This document shows positions 35,568 to 44,252 of a stretch of DNA of 64,000 nucleotides, piece after piece. A program made the position numbers and the translations under genes. The stretch's first letter is position 1. Each line of letters opens with the position of its first letter. Source of the DNA: Dysgonomonas sp. HDW5A (GTDB lineage: Bacteria > Bacteroidota > Bacteroidia > Bacteroidales > Dysgonomonadaceae); contig NZ_CP049857.1 of assembly GCF_011299555.1 (NCBI RefSeq), forward strand, positions 2,666,001-2,730,000. Reading direction: 5' to 3'. The notes below the pieces were generated by a model. That model did no database searches, was not told where the DNA came from, and saw nothing but the letters and a program-made list of their open reading frames with translations.

Positions 35568-38500
35568 TTAGAATGTTACATTGATACCTATTGCTGCCTG
35601 TTTAGAAGTTGGATAAGCAAAACCGCTCACCTCAGGATCTAATCCATCATAGCTGGTAAATGTGAAGAAGTTTTCTAAACTACCATAAACTCGTATCCTG
35701 TCGATAGATAAACGTGACACCACGGATTTAGGTAAGGTATATCCTAATTGTATATTCTTTATTTTAACGTAGGACTTGTCCTGTACCCAGAAGTCGCTGA
35801 TAATTGTGTTACGTGTATCGCTGTATTCCAATAGGCGAGGAAATGATGCATTTCCTGTTCTTCCTTCATACCATCTGCCGTCTGTAATTTTTTTGTTGAG
35901 CTGGTATCCGGTACGTACCTGAGGACGGTAGTAATTATCTAATAAAACTTGTTCCATACCGGTTGCACCTTGTATCAGCACAGAGCAGTCAAAACCTTTG
36001 TACGCAGCCCCTAGATTTATACCAAAAGTGAATGTAGGAGTAGGTCCATGTCCTATTACAGTTCGGTCATCATCATTAATAACACCATCGCCGTTTAAGT
36101 CTTTGTACATAAGATCTCCTAATTCGGGTCTTTTACCTGATCCGAATGGATTGGGGGACTTCGAATTGTCTATAAATTTTTGTACATAATCCAGATCTTC
36201 CTGATTTTGGATCAATCTGTCTACAACGCGTCCATATTGTGTATTGATGGCATATCCTTCTTTTATCATGTTCGCTCCACTTAAAGACATTACATCGCCT
36301 TTAAATTTGGTCACTTTATTATTTAAGAAAGTGAAGTTGGTATTTGCATAATAAGAAACCTCTTGTATCTTGTCTTGCCATCCGAGAGAAATCTCTAGAC
36401 CTTTATTCACGACTGTTCCTGCATTTTGACGTGGAGCCGTTGCATTTCCATTTACTAAAGGAATAGGTAAGTCGATCAATATATCTTCTGTTGTCTTATG
36501 GAAATAATCAAGAGTTCCGCTCAGTTTATTACCCAAAAGTCCAAAATCAAGCCCTATACCCGCAGCTTTAGTTCTTTCCCAAGTTAAACTGGCATTCGCT
36601 ATTGCTGTTTGAGCTACACCCATCGCTACAAGATTGTTGGTAATATAATTACTGGCACCATATAATGATTGAGCCAAATAGTTTCCGTTGATATTGGCAT
36701 CGGAACTACTTAATGCATTATTCCCTAACTCACCGTAAGAAGCTCTTAATTTAAAATTGCTGAGACCTTTCGCAACCAAGTCCTGCATAAATGGCTCTTG
36801 ATCTATTCTCCATGCTGCTGAAGCAGAAGGGAAGTATCCCCAACGATTGTCCTTGGTGAATCGCGATGATCCGTCGGCACGCATATTGAATTCAAGTAAA
36901 TATTTTTCATCCCAGTTCAGATTGATACGTCCAAAGAAAGAACGCATAGCCCATTCTACTGTATTTCCGCTGGCACTGGCAGCTCCGGTTGCACCATTTA
37001 TAGATCCTAAATCAGGATCTAAGAGATCTTGCTTAGTTGTTTGGAACCATTTGTATCTGAATAATTCCTGACTGGCTCCTGCCATTATCGAGTAATTCAA
37101 TTTAGATACATTGTTGGTATAGGTTGCAACAGCATCCATCAAATAGTTATTCCATTTGAAGTCGCTATTCATTATTGAAGTTTTGCCCACACCATCGGAA
37201 GTCATTGTTTCTGTCAGGAAATTCCATTGAGGAATAAATATGGGTTGCTGATCTTTTATTTTGTCAGTAAAGATGTAGTTAAACGATCCTGTAACACTTA
37301 ATCCTTCAATCGGTTTTAATGTTCCATAAAAACGCGATTTAAGATGGCGGTTTTCGTTAGTTCCTTTTCTGTAATTTAAACGATATAATGGATTGTTATT
37401 TGCCGATTGAGCATCGTCTTCGGTGTTGTTCATTGCACCGTATCTTCCATCGGGTGCTCTAAATACCATTCCGGGAGTAGTTGCCGACGAGAAAGTGAAA
37501 ATACTTGAAGCATCTTCGGTATCAGCGATACCTGATCCCGATTCGGTTTGTCCCAGATAACCACTCAAATTAGTTCCTAATGTTAACCATGGTTTTATAT
37601 TTGCTTCGAGGTTAGTTCTCAGGTTATAACGTTTGTATGCAACATTTTCCATAATACCGGGAGAATCCAGATAACCGAATGAAGTATAAAACTTCACCTT
37701 TTCAGAACCACCGCTTACCGATAAGTTATGATTGGTTCCGACATTTGTTTCAAACAAAGCCTCCATCAAATCGGTATTTGGATACTTTAGAGGATCCGTG
37801 CCTGTTCTCCATTCATTGATCTTGTCTTTAGAAAATTTGGTTGCCAGTTTAGAGTTTGCCAAACCTTCGTTTATCAACTCCATGTAATCGGCATAGTTAC
37901 TCACCAGATTAAATTTGTTACTGATGGTTTCCCAAGATACATATCCGTTATAATCCACTTTTACACTACCGGCTTTACCTTTTCGGGTGGTAATAAGTAT
38001 AACTCCGTTGGCCGCCCTCGATCCGTATATTGCTGCCGATGCAGCATCTTTTAATACAGACATATCCTCGATATCCTGAGGGTTCACGCTGTTGATATTA
38101 CTTTCAACACCATCTATTATTACCAAGGGAGCCGAATTATTTAGAGTACCTTGTCCGCGGATCATTATGGAGGCATTGTTTTCCCCCGGGCGGTTTGAAG
38201 ACGAAGTAACCTGTACTCCGGCAGCCATACCTGCAAGCCCTTGTGATACATTGGCAATAGGACGACTTTCTACTAATTCGCTCATTTTGATATTGGATAC
38301 GGAACCCGTGAGGTTTACTTTCTTCTGTACACCATATCCCACAACAACTACTTCATCCAAAGATTGAGTATCTTCTTTTAATGTGATGTTGATTTGGGTT
38401 TGGCTTCCAACTTTTACCTCTTGGTTTATGTAACCAACATACCTGATTAACAGGGTTGAATTGGCAGGTGCGTCCAATGAGAACTTTCCATCGAGATCGG

Positions 38501-38738
38501 TTACCGTTCCTATCGTGGCACCTTTTACTGTTACGGAAGCTCCTATAATAGGGTCGCCATTTTGATCTACGACAGTGCCTGTTATTGCTTTCTGTTGTTG
38601 AGACTGTGTTATGCCGGTGCTTTCGGGTATCATGCCCTTGTGTTCTGCAAAAGCTATTCCTGTAGTAAGGAAGAGCATTGTACTCCCCATGAGTATTCGT
38701 TTGAATAACGGGGAATAGTAAACTCGCTTGTTTATCAT
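35568..38738 (-). CDS. susC-like: SusC/RagA family TonB-dependent outer-membrane transporter
   Basis: A 1056-aa protein. Signal peptide (about 1-31), a carboxypeptidase-regulatory-like domain (ITGTVVDQNGDPIIGASVTV), a TonB box region SLDEVVVVGYGVQKK, the plug (VSQGLAGMAAGVQVT, MIRGQGTLNNSAPLVIIDGV, MSVLKDAASAAIYGSRAANG) and a long barrel. The C terminus ends AAIGINVTF with the terminal aromatic typical of outer-membrane barrels. It imports oligosaccharides into the periplasm. It is the first gene of the minus-strand PUL; the susD-like gene follows. HTCS control is inferred. Confidence 0.96.
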   Translation of the reverse strand: MINKRVYYSPLFKRILMGSTMLFLTTGIAFAEHKGMIPESTGITQSQQQKAITGTVVDQNGDPIIGASVTVKGATIGTVTDLDGKFSLDAPANSTLLIRYVGYINQEVKVGSQTQINITLKEDTQSLDEVVVVGYGVQKKVNLTGSVSNIKMSELVESRPIANVSQGLAGMAAGVQVTSSSNRPGENNASIMIRGQGTLNNSAPLVIIDGVESNINSVNPQDIEDMSVLKDAASAAIYGSRAANGVILITTRKGKAGSVKVDYNGYVSWETISNKFNLVSNYADYMELINEGLANSKLATKFSKDKINEWRTGTDPLKYPNTDLMEALFETNVGTNHNLSVSGGSEKVKFYTSFGYLDSPGIMENVAYKRYNLRTNLEANIKPWLTLGTNLSGYLGQTESGSGIADTEDASSIFTFSSATTPGMVFRAPDGRYGAMNNTEDDAQSANNNPLYRLNYRKGTNENRHLKSRFYGTLKPIEGLSVTGSFNYIFTDKIKDQQPIFIPQWNFLTETMTSDGVGKTSIMNSDFKWNNYLMDAVATYTNNVSKLNYSIMAGASQELFRYKWFQTTKQDLLDPDLGSINGATGAASASGNTVEWAMRSFFGRINLNWDEKYLLEFNMRADGSSRFTKDNRWGYFPSASAAWRIDQEPFMQDLVAKGLSNFKLRASYGELGNNALSSSDANINGNYLAQSLYGASNYITNNLVAMGVAQTAIANASLTWERTKAAGIGLDFGLLGNKLSGTLDYFHKTTEDILIDLPIPLVNGNATAPRQNAGTVVNKGLEISLGWQDKIQEVSYYANTNFTFLNNKVTKFKGDVMSLSGANMIKEGYAINTQYGRVVDRLIQNQEDLDYVQKFIDNSKSPNPFGSGKRPELGDLMYKDLNGDGVINDDDRTVIGHGPTPTFTFGINLGAAYKGFDCSVLIQGATGMEQVLLDNYYRPQVRTGYQLNKKITDGRWYEGRTGNASFPRLLEYSDTRNTIISDFWVQDKSYVKIKNIQLGYTLPKSVVSRLSIDRIRVYGSLENFFTFTSYDGLDPEVSGFAYPTSKQAAIGINVTF

Positions 38739-39132
38739 AAGCTTTAAATTTAAAAAAGGTTAATCACTAAGAGTCTCTACTCTGAGGGTTCTGAAAGGTT
38801 AAATTTTTGTATTGTTTCAAACCAAAATTAGTATTCTTTAATGTGTTGCATGTGTGTAATTCGTCTGAATTATGGGCACAAATAGTCTGAGTACGTCTAT
38901 TTAACACAAAGCCGACAGTCTTTGGATGAAATCCTTTTGTCTTCCTTTCTTCTGTTTATTAGTGATTTGTATATGTGGATAGTGCGATTATAGGTGAAAA
39001 GCTCTATAATCGGTTTGTTTTACATATTTTAAATAATGGTCATAGGGTAGCTGATATTGTATTAACTATACAATAGGTAATAGAAATCTTAATTAACTAT
39101 TCTGAGTTTAGGCTGAAATTGTATATTTGGTT
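38739..39132. promoter_or_regulatory. PUL promoter region with a -7 box at 38823-38830
   Basis: The 394-bp gap upstream of the SusC gene has a TAATTTTG box on the minus strand (38823-38830), about 85 bp before the start. No -33 TTTG is seen, as is usual for activator-dependent SusC promoters. The HTCS binding site should lie just upstream, about 38840-38900, but I see no clear direct repeat. The 39,000-39,130 part is plain AT-rich sequence. Confidence 0.4.
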
Positions 39133-39669
39133 TTACAAGAATAGCTCACACCATTCCGTAAATTGGCGTACTGATCTTTCGCCGAACTTGGCAAGTTTGC
39201 CTTTTATGGTTTCTATACTTTTCTCTTCACCTAAATTCGTCTTAGAAAAAAAGCAGTCGGCAAAGCATATTACTTTTTCTTCGATACTGATGGGCATCAT
39301 ATCACGATGGGGTAGAGGTAATTTCTGTTCTATTATTTCGTCAAGGGTTAAACCTGCTCCGGTATGTCTTTCGCAGACCAAAGCATGCTTAGGTAGTCCT
39401 TCTTTTTGTAATAGTTCGCTTCCCAGATATCCATGGGCTATATACGGGTATTCGCCATAGCAATCTATAGAATGTGCATTGGTCATAAAGATACCAATGT
39501 CGTGCATCATTCCCGCTTCACGAACAAAGTGCATGTCGATATTTAATTCGGGATGTTTCTTGGCTATCTCCAATGCTTTTTTAGTTACATCCGAACTATG
39601 ATTAATGAGGATATTGTATAGTGAGGAGCTCTCTTCGTAATATTTTTTGATTATGTCTATAGGATTCAT
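39133..39669 (-). CDS. HD domain hydrolase-like protein
   Basis: A 178-aa cytosolic protein. The HD superfamily metal site is laid out as INHSSDVTKKALEIAKKH (first His), AGMMHDIGIFM (His-Asp) and YIAHGYLGSELL / CERHTGAGLTLDEI (later His residues). Small stand-alone HD proteins of this type (HDIG subtype) are predicted phosphohydrolases of unknown substrate. It is divergent from the NamZ-like gene, whose start is 62 bp away. Confidence 0.85.
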   Translation of the reverse strand: MNPIDIIKKYYEESSSLYNILINHSSDVTKKALEIAKKHPELNIDMHFVREAGMMHDIGIFMTNAHSIDCYGEYPYIAHGYLGSELLQKEGLPKHALVCERHTGAGLTLDEIIEQKLPLPHRDMMPISIEEKVICFADCFFSKTNLGEEKSIETIKGKLAKFGERSVRQFTEWCELFL

Positions 39670-39731
39670 TTGGCAAAGGCTTTATTTAGATGACAATAAC
39701 ACTTATCTTTACAAAGTAAATAACGATTTTT

Positions 39732-40895
39732 ATGAAAAAAGGTTTTTTATTGTTACTATTTTCAGTTTTATTCTGCGTTTCTGCTCTTGGAGCAAATAAA
39801 ATAAAAGTAGGAGCTGATCAATTAGAAAAACTTCTTCCTCTGGTGAAGAACAAGAATGTAGCACTTGTTGTTAATCATACGAGTTGTTTATCAGACGGTA
39901 CCCATTTACTCGATGCTCTTCTTTCCAACCATGTAAATGTAGTTAAAATTTTTGCTCCTGAGCATGGTTTCAGAGGAAATGCAGATGCCGGAGAACAGGT
40001 GGCAGATGGTAAAGATATAAAATCGGGATTACCCCTTGTCTCACTATATGGTAAGAATAAAAAGCCATCTCCCGAAATGCTGAATGGTGTTGATGTTGTG
40101 ATCTTTGATATTCAAGATGTAGGAGCACGTTTTTATACCTATATAAGTACTATGCATTATGTGATGGAGGCTTGTGCCGAGAATAATAAGGAATGTATAA
40201 TACTTGATCGTCCCAATCCCCATGATTATATTGATGGGCCTATCTTAGAAACACCCTATAAATCGTTTGTCGGGATGCATCCTATACCTGTTTTGCATGG
40301 ACTTACGGTGGGCGAACTGGCTCAGATGATAAACGGGCAGGGTTGGTTGACGGGAAAATTAAAGTGTAATCTGAAAGTTATCACAGTAGAAGGCTGGAAG
40401 CATGGCGACCCTTATTCGTTACCTGTTAAGCCATCGCCTAATTTGCCTAACGATCAGTCTATAAAGCTATATGCTTCGTTGTGTTTTTTTGAAGCCACTC
40501 AGGTAAGTGTAGGGCGTGGTACTTATTACCCTTTTCAGGTGGTGGGGTATCCCAATCCTAAATTCGGGACGTTTACATTTACCCCTGTATCATTACCCGG
40601 ATTCGAGAAAAATCCTTTGCAAAAAGACAAGCTTTGTTATGGTTACGATCTTAGAAATATTGATTTTGACAAAGGCTTGACACTTTCATATCTGATTGAT
40701 TTCTATAATAAATCAGGTTTGGGAGCAGCATTCTTTAAATCACCTAAGTTTATGAATCTGTTGTCAGGAACAAGCAAACTTCAAAAACAGATAGTTGCGG
40801 GAGAGTCCGAAGAAAGTATTCGTAAAACATGGCAAAAGGGCTTGGATGAGTACAAACAAATGAGAAAGAAGTATCTTTTATACGAAGATAAATAA
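39732..40895 (+). CDS. DUF1343 / NamZ-like exo-beta-N-acetylmuramidase
   Basis: A 387-aa exported protein with a signal peptide (1-20, ending SALGAN). The DUF1343 domain fills the rest: NVALVVNHTSCLSDGTHLLD, VVKIFAPEHGFRGNADAGE, FDIQDVGARFYTYISTMHYVMEAC, LDRPNPHDYIDGPIL and FFEATQVSVGRGTYYPFQ. The family was shown elsewhere to release N-acetylmuramic acid from peptidoglycan fragments (NamZ, GH171), so a periplasmic role in cell-wall recycling or scavenging is likely. The zinc-ribbon gene starts 21 bp downstream. Confidence 0.88.
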   Translation: MKKGFLLLLFSVLFCVSALGANKIKVGADQLEKLLPLVKNKNVALVVNHTSCLSDGTHLLDALLSNHVNVVKIFAPEHGFRGNADAGEQVADGKDIKSGLPLVSLYGKNKKPSPEMLNGVDVVIFDIQDVGARFYTYISTMHYVMEACAENNKECIILDRPNPHDYIDGPILETPYKSFVGMHPIPVLHGLTVGELAQMINGQGWLTGKLKCNLKVITVEGWKHGDPYSLPVKPSPNLPNDQSIKLYASLCFFEATQVSVGRGTYYPFQVVGYPNPKFGTFTFTPVSLPGFEKNPLQKDKLCYGYDLRNIDFDKGLTLSYLIDFYNKSGLGAAFFKSPKFMNLLSGTSKLQKQIVAGESEESIRKTWQKGLDEYKQMRKKYLLYEDK

Positions 40896-40916
40896 AACCC
40901 TAATAGGATAATATAT

Positions 40917-42041
40917 ATGTCAGATATTAAGCAATGCCCTTTTTGTGGCAAGCCCGTACGAGAGGATGAAAATGTTTGCGAGGAGTGTAAAGATCATATG
41001 GATCATCAGTATACTACCGATTTTCTGGATGATGATCGGATCAACAAACCATTACCTGATTTACTGGTAGAATCTGATAAAGTAGATTCTACACCTCCAA
41101 TCGAAGAACGACTTGATGAGAATAACATAGCGGAGCCTTCGCCCGAAGAGCCTAAAAGACGTTCGAAGATGTCAAAAGGTATTATCTTTTTGATTCTGGG
41201 ATCTGCCATTCTAGTGGTTATTGGTGTAGTCGGAGCTTTAGATATTGCCCGGTCGCGTAATTCCGAGGCAACACAAGAAGCCTATTGGATGAAATGTGTG
41301 GAGGAAAACACGCCATTATCATATTCAAAGTATTTAGTACGGTATCCCGAAGGTAATTTCGCGGATGAAGCCGAAAAACGAATAAGAGCTTCTCGGGAAG
41401 AAGAAATTCAAGCTTGGGAGAAACTACGGAAATCGTCCGATATAAATGCTTTCTATGCTTATTTGAGCGAGAATCCCAAAACACCTCATTTAGATCAGAT
41501 ACATCTGATCATGGACTCTCTGAGTTGGAATACTACCCTTAAAGATAATACAGCCGATGCCTACAAAGCTTATATCGAAAATGCCAGCTTGGGTAATATT
41601 ACAGGGGCACATGTTAACGAAGCAAAGGAAAAATACGATTATCTTTCTCAGATTGTAGTATTAAGCGGTGCATCTTTAGAAAGTCTCATCCTCGATTTGA
41701 AAGATTTTTTCAAAAAAATGTCAGAAAATAAGCCGAAAGATTTACTTAAAGAATTTACTCCAAAGGCTTTTTATTATACTGCAGAAATGAGTAGTACTGA
41801 CATTGTTGCTTCCATCTCGAAAAAATATACTGAAGACAAGATAAAAAAGATAACCTATACGCTTAAACCCGAATCGGTATTTGCTAAGCAGGATAATAAA
41901 GGAATTGTATTTGTAGACCTGTCTGTAGAGAAGGAAATTGTCTATAATGTTAGGAAGAAGAAAAACGACAAGCTGACTCAAAATCTAGTCCTTAAGATTA
42001 ACGGTGATAAATTAGTGCAATCGGTCAAGTTGAAAAAGTGA
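40917..42041 (+). CDS. Zinc-ribbon single-pass membrane protein of unknown function
   Basis: A 374-aa protein: an N-terminal zinc ribbon (CPFCGKPV through CEECKDHMDH), an acidic, proline-containing linker to residue 82, one TM helix at about 86-108 (GIIFLILGSAILVVIGVVGAL), and a 260-residue extracytoplasmic part. The latter contains two repeat-like segments, YSKYLVRYPEGNFADEAEKRI and INAFYAYLSENPKTPHLDQI, and a C-terminal domain with KPKDLLKEFTPKAFYY and a basic end. I do not recognise a full-length family. It is 21 bp downstream of the NamZ-like gene, so probably in the same unit. A structural or regulatory envelope role is a guess. Confidence 0.65.
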   Translation: MSDIKQCPFCGKPVREDENVCEECKDHMDHQYTTDFLDDDRINKPLPDLLVESDKVDSTPPIEERLDENNIAEPSPEEPKRRSKMSKGIIFLILGSAILVVIGVVGALDIARSRNSEATQEAYWMKCVEENTPLSYSKYLVRYPEGNFADEAEKRIRASREEEIQAWEKLRKSSDINAFYAYLSENPKTPHLDQIHLIMDSLSWNTTLKDNTADAYKAYIENASLGNITGAHVNEAKEKYDYLSQIVVLSGASLESLILDLKDFFKKMSENKPKDLLKEFTPKAFYYTAEMSSTDIVASISKKYTEDKIKKITYTLKPESVFAKQDNKGIVFVDLSVEKEIVYNVRKKKNDKLTQNLVLKINGDKLVQSVKLKK

Positions 42042-42345
42042 ACAAATTTGATTGTCTCGGAAATGGTTGATTATGCAATAATGGTTTAATTTCCTATTTT
42101 TTATAGTTAATTTATGTTACCTGAAATGTAAAAAAAGTAAAATAGGCTCATTCTGATAAATAACTTATCTCCATATAGTATCCAAATAGATTTTTATTCC
42201 GTTCTTTAGTTTTAGAAACAAATAAGTTTGTTTTGTTCTTTATCTTGCATTATCTCTCTTAATAGATTATTAAGTTTCCTACTGTAGAAATAGACCTTAA
42301 CATCAACTTCTTGTTTTTAAAATCACTTAATTAAATTTTATTGTT
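42042..42345 (+). other. 304-bp leader/intergenic region upstream of the RRM gene
   Basis: AT-rich with no open frame. No TAnnTTTG box with proper spacing was found, but a long 5' leader, which is common for RRM genes in Bacteroidales, is possible. Nothing else supported. Confidence 0.3.
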
Positions 42346-42591
42346 ATGAACATTTATGTTGGAAATCTTAGCTACGAAGTTAAGGAATCAGATTTACAAG
42401 CATTATTGGCCGATTTCGGCTCAGTTGTTTCTGCTAAATTAATTATCGATAGAGCTTCAAATAGATCAAAAGGATTTGGATTTGTTGAAATGGAGGATGA
42501 AGCTAGTGCGAAAAATGCAATTCAAACTCTGAACGGAAAAGAGCATTTAGGTCGCCCAATGGTGGTGAAAGAGGCAATACCAAAAGTGTAA
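42346..42591 (+). CDS. RRM-type RNA-binding protein
   Basis: An 81-aa protein consisting of one RNA recognition motif. RNP2 reads IYVGNLSY (residues 2-9) and RNP1 reads KGFGFVEM (about 43-50), with the aromatic residues that stack on RNA in place. It ends with KEHLGRPMVVKEAIPK. Such single-RRM proteins are abundant post-transcriptional regulators in Bacteroidales, which lack Hfq. It is monocistronic with a clear terminator downstream. Confidence 0.95.
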   Translation: MNIYVGNLSYEVKESDLQALLADFGSVVSAKLIIDRASNRSKGFGFVEMEDEASAKNAIQTLNGKEHLGRPMVVKEAIPKV

Positions 42592-42649
42592 TTTGCCCAC
42601 TGAGGTAATCGTAATGCAAAATATTAAATAAGCTTCAGATTAACCAATA

Positions 42650-42686
42650 CAGACAAATTCTGGGCATCTAGATTTGTCTGTTTTTA
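42650..42686 (+). terminator. Intrinsic terminator of the RRM gene
   Basis: CAGACAAAT (42650-42658) pairs with ATTTGTCTG (42672-42680) and is followed by TTTTTA. It ends 9 bp before the ATG at 42695, which argues against a TTG start at 42674 for the next gene. Confidence 0.85.
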
Positions 42687-42694
42687 CATTATAT

Positions 42695-43768
42695 ATGAAA
42701 TCATTTTTTATAGGAAATTTAGAAATTAAACTTCCAGTTATTCAGGGAGGAATGGGCGTTGGTGTATCTCTATCGGGACTAGCATCAGCAGTTGCTAACG
42801 AAGGCGGTATCGGCGTTATTTCATGTGCCGGTTTGGGATTACTCTATCGTCAACCAGCATCAGATTATCTGAGCGATTGTATTTGGGGATTAAAAGAGGA
42901 AATCCGAAAAGCAAAAGAAAAAACAAAAGGAGTGGTAGGTATCAATATTATGGTAGCTCTTACTAATTTTGCCGACATGGTGCGTACATCTATTGCTGAG
43001 AAAGCAGATGTTATTTTTGCGGGAGCAGGGCTTCCACTCGATTTACCGTCTTTCCTTAAGTCGGACAGTATTACAAAGTTGGTACCTATTGTATCATCTT
43101 CGCGTGCAGCAAAAATAATCTGCGATAAATGGTTTGCTAATTACAACTATTTACCCGATGCTATTGTTGTAGAAGGACCTAAAGCCGGAGGACATCTTGG
43201 TTTTAAAACCAATCAATTAGAGGATGCAAACTATTCGTTAGAGCAGATTGTTCCCGAAGTTGTTGAAGTTGCCCAAACATACAAAGAACATAAAAACATC
43301 CCTGTGATTGCAGCCGGAGGTATTCATTCGGGACAAGATATATACCGTTTTATCGAGATGGGAGCATCCGGTGTACAAATGGGTACTATATTTGTTACCA
43401 CCGATGAATGTGATGCTTCGCTTACTTTTAAAAATGTATTTATAGACTCTAAAAAAGAGGATATAAAAATCATAAACAGTCCCGTAGGTATGCCCGGAAG
43501 AGCTATTGACGGATTGTTTATCAGAAAAGTAGAAAGCGGATCGGAAACACCCAAAAGTTGCCCATATCATTGTATCAGAACTTGCGATTATTCGAAAAGC
43601 CCATATTGTATTATTTTAGCACTTTATAATGCAGCTAAAGGAAATATGGAGAAAGGATATGCTTTTGCCGGAGTAAATGCCCATCTGGCTAAAAAAATTA
43701 TCAGTGTGAAAGAGACTATTGCTTCGCTGAAAGCTGAGTTTTTACTAGCAAAACAACCTGTTTTGTAG
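42695..43768 (+). CDS. Nitronate monooxygenase / 2-nitropropane dioxygenase-like flavoprotein
   Basis: A 357-aa cytosolic TIM-barrel flavoprotein. I start at ATG 42695; a TTG seven codons upstream lies within the preceding terminator. FMN-site motifs are IQGGMGVGVSLSGLASAVANEGGIGVIS, VEGPKAGGHLGF, IPVIAAGGIHSG and EMGASGVQMGTIFV. A Cys-rich stretch CPYHCIRTCDYSKSPYC near residue 290 is unusual for plain nitronate monooxygenases and suggests a metal-binding or FabK-like variant. The family oxidises nitroalkanes or acts as enoyl-ACP reductase; neither can be assigned. Confidence 0.82.
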   Translation: MKSFFIGNLEIKLPVIQGGMGVGVSLSGLASAVANEGGIGVISCAGLGLLYRQPASDYLSDCIWGLKEEIRKAKEKTKGVVGINIMVALTNFADMVRTSIAEKADVIFAGAGLPLDLPSFLKSDSITKLVPIVSSSRAAKIICDKWFANYNYLPDAIVVEGPKAGGHLGFKTNQLEDANYSLEQIVPEVVEVAQTYKEHKNIPVIAAGGIHSGQDIYRFIEMGASGVQMGTIFVTTDECDASLTFKNVFIDSKKEDIKIINSPVGMPGRAIDGLFIRKVESGSETPKSCPYHCIRTCDYSKSPYCIILALYNAAKGNMEKGYAFAGVNAHLAKKIISVKETIASLKAEFLLAKQPVL

Positions 43769-43802
43769 ACGAAAATAGTACTTGACCTTTAAAAAAAGAA
43801 AA

Positions 43803-43830
43803 GAGGGAATGAATAATTATTCACTCCCTC
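43803..43830 (-). terminator. Hairpin with T run on the minus strand
   Basis: GAGGGAGTGAATAA / TTATTCATTCCCTC on the minus strand with one G-T pair (A-C on the plus side), then TTTTCTTTTTTT. On the plus side the tail is weak (TTCCACTTAT). It therefore points to a minus-strand transcript crossing 43870-44014, though use by the plus-strand gene ending at 43768 cannot be excluded. Confidence 0.6.
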
Positions 43831-43870
43831 TTCCACTTATAAAACACTAACACTAGAAAACATAAACTGT

Positions 43871-44014
43871 TTAGAAAAAGGCAGAGTCTACTTTTGAATG
43901 AAAAACTCTGTTTTGATGGAACACTCTTTTTGCTTCGAGAGGCGAACAAATCTCTACAACTGTTGTTCCTTTTTTTGAGATATTAACCTCCTTTCTAAAG
44001 AAAATTAAATACAT
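43871..44014 (-). CDS. Candidate 47-aa small protein
   Basis: An open frame on the minus strand starting ATG TAT TTA and ending with TAA at 43871, giving a 47-residue basic peptide (begins MYLIFFRKEVN, ends DSAFF). It lies alone in a 484-bp gap, followed 40 bp later by a terminator oriented for this strand. AAAGGAGG occurs within the first codons, so translation might begin later. I recognise no family and no TAnnTTTG promoter was found. It might equally be part of a non-coding RNA. Confidence 0.3.
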   Translation of the reverse strand: MYLIFFRKEVNISKKGTTVVEICSPLEAKRVFHQNRVFHSKVDSAFF

Positions 44015-44194
44015 AAAGTTCGCTCTTACTGTCTCAGTCATTTACCCTCTTTTACTTTGACTTTTGTAATTCCTTTTTCTATCTATAAAACAAAAGCTCA
44101 GTAGTTTTAGTTCCAAAAAACTCATTATTTTCTAATTGATATTTTTGATTTAGCAATTGTTTTTATGAATAAAATAAATTCAGAAAAATAAAAT

Positions 44195-44219
44195 AAGCGA
44201 GGAAATCTTTTCCCCGCTT
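44195..44219 (-). terminator. Intrinsic terminator of the U32 gene
   Basis: Minus strand AAGCGGGGAAA, loop AGA, TTTCCTCGCTT, then ATTTTATTTTT. One G-T pair is valid only in the minus transcript, tying it to the gene ending at 44253. Confidence 0.82.
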
Positions 44220-44252
44220 GTCTTTAACCATTTCAAAATAGTTTAATGCGTA

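Noticed and set aside
42674-42694. TTG start extending the nitronate monooxygenase-like protein by seven residues
   Set aside because: It lies in the right arm of the RRM gene's terminator; ATG at 42695 begins the conserved part.
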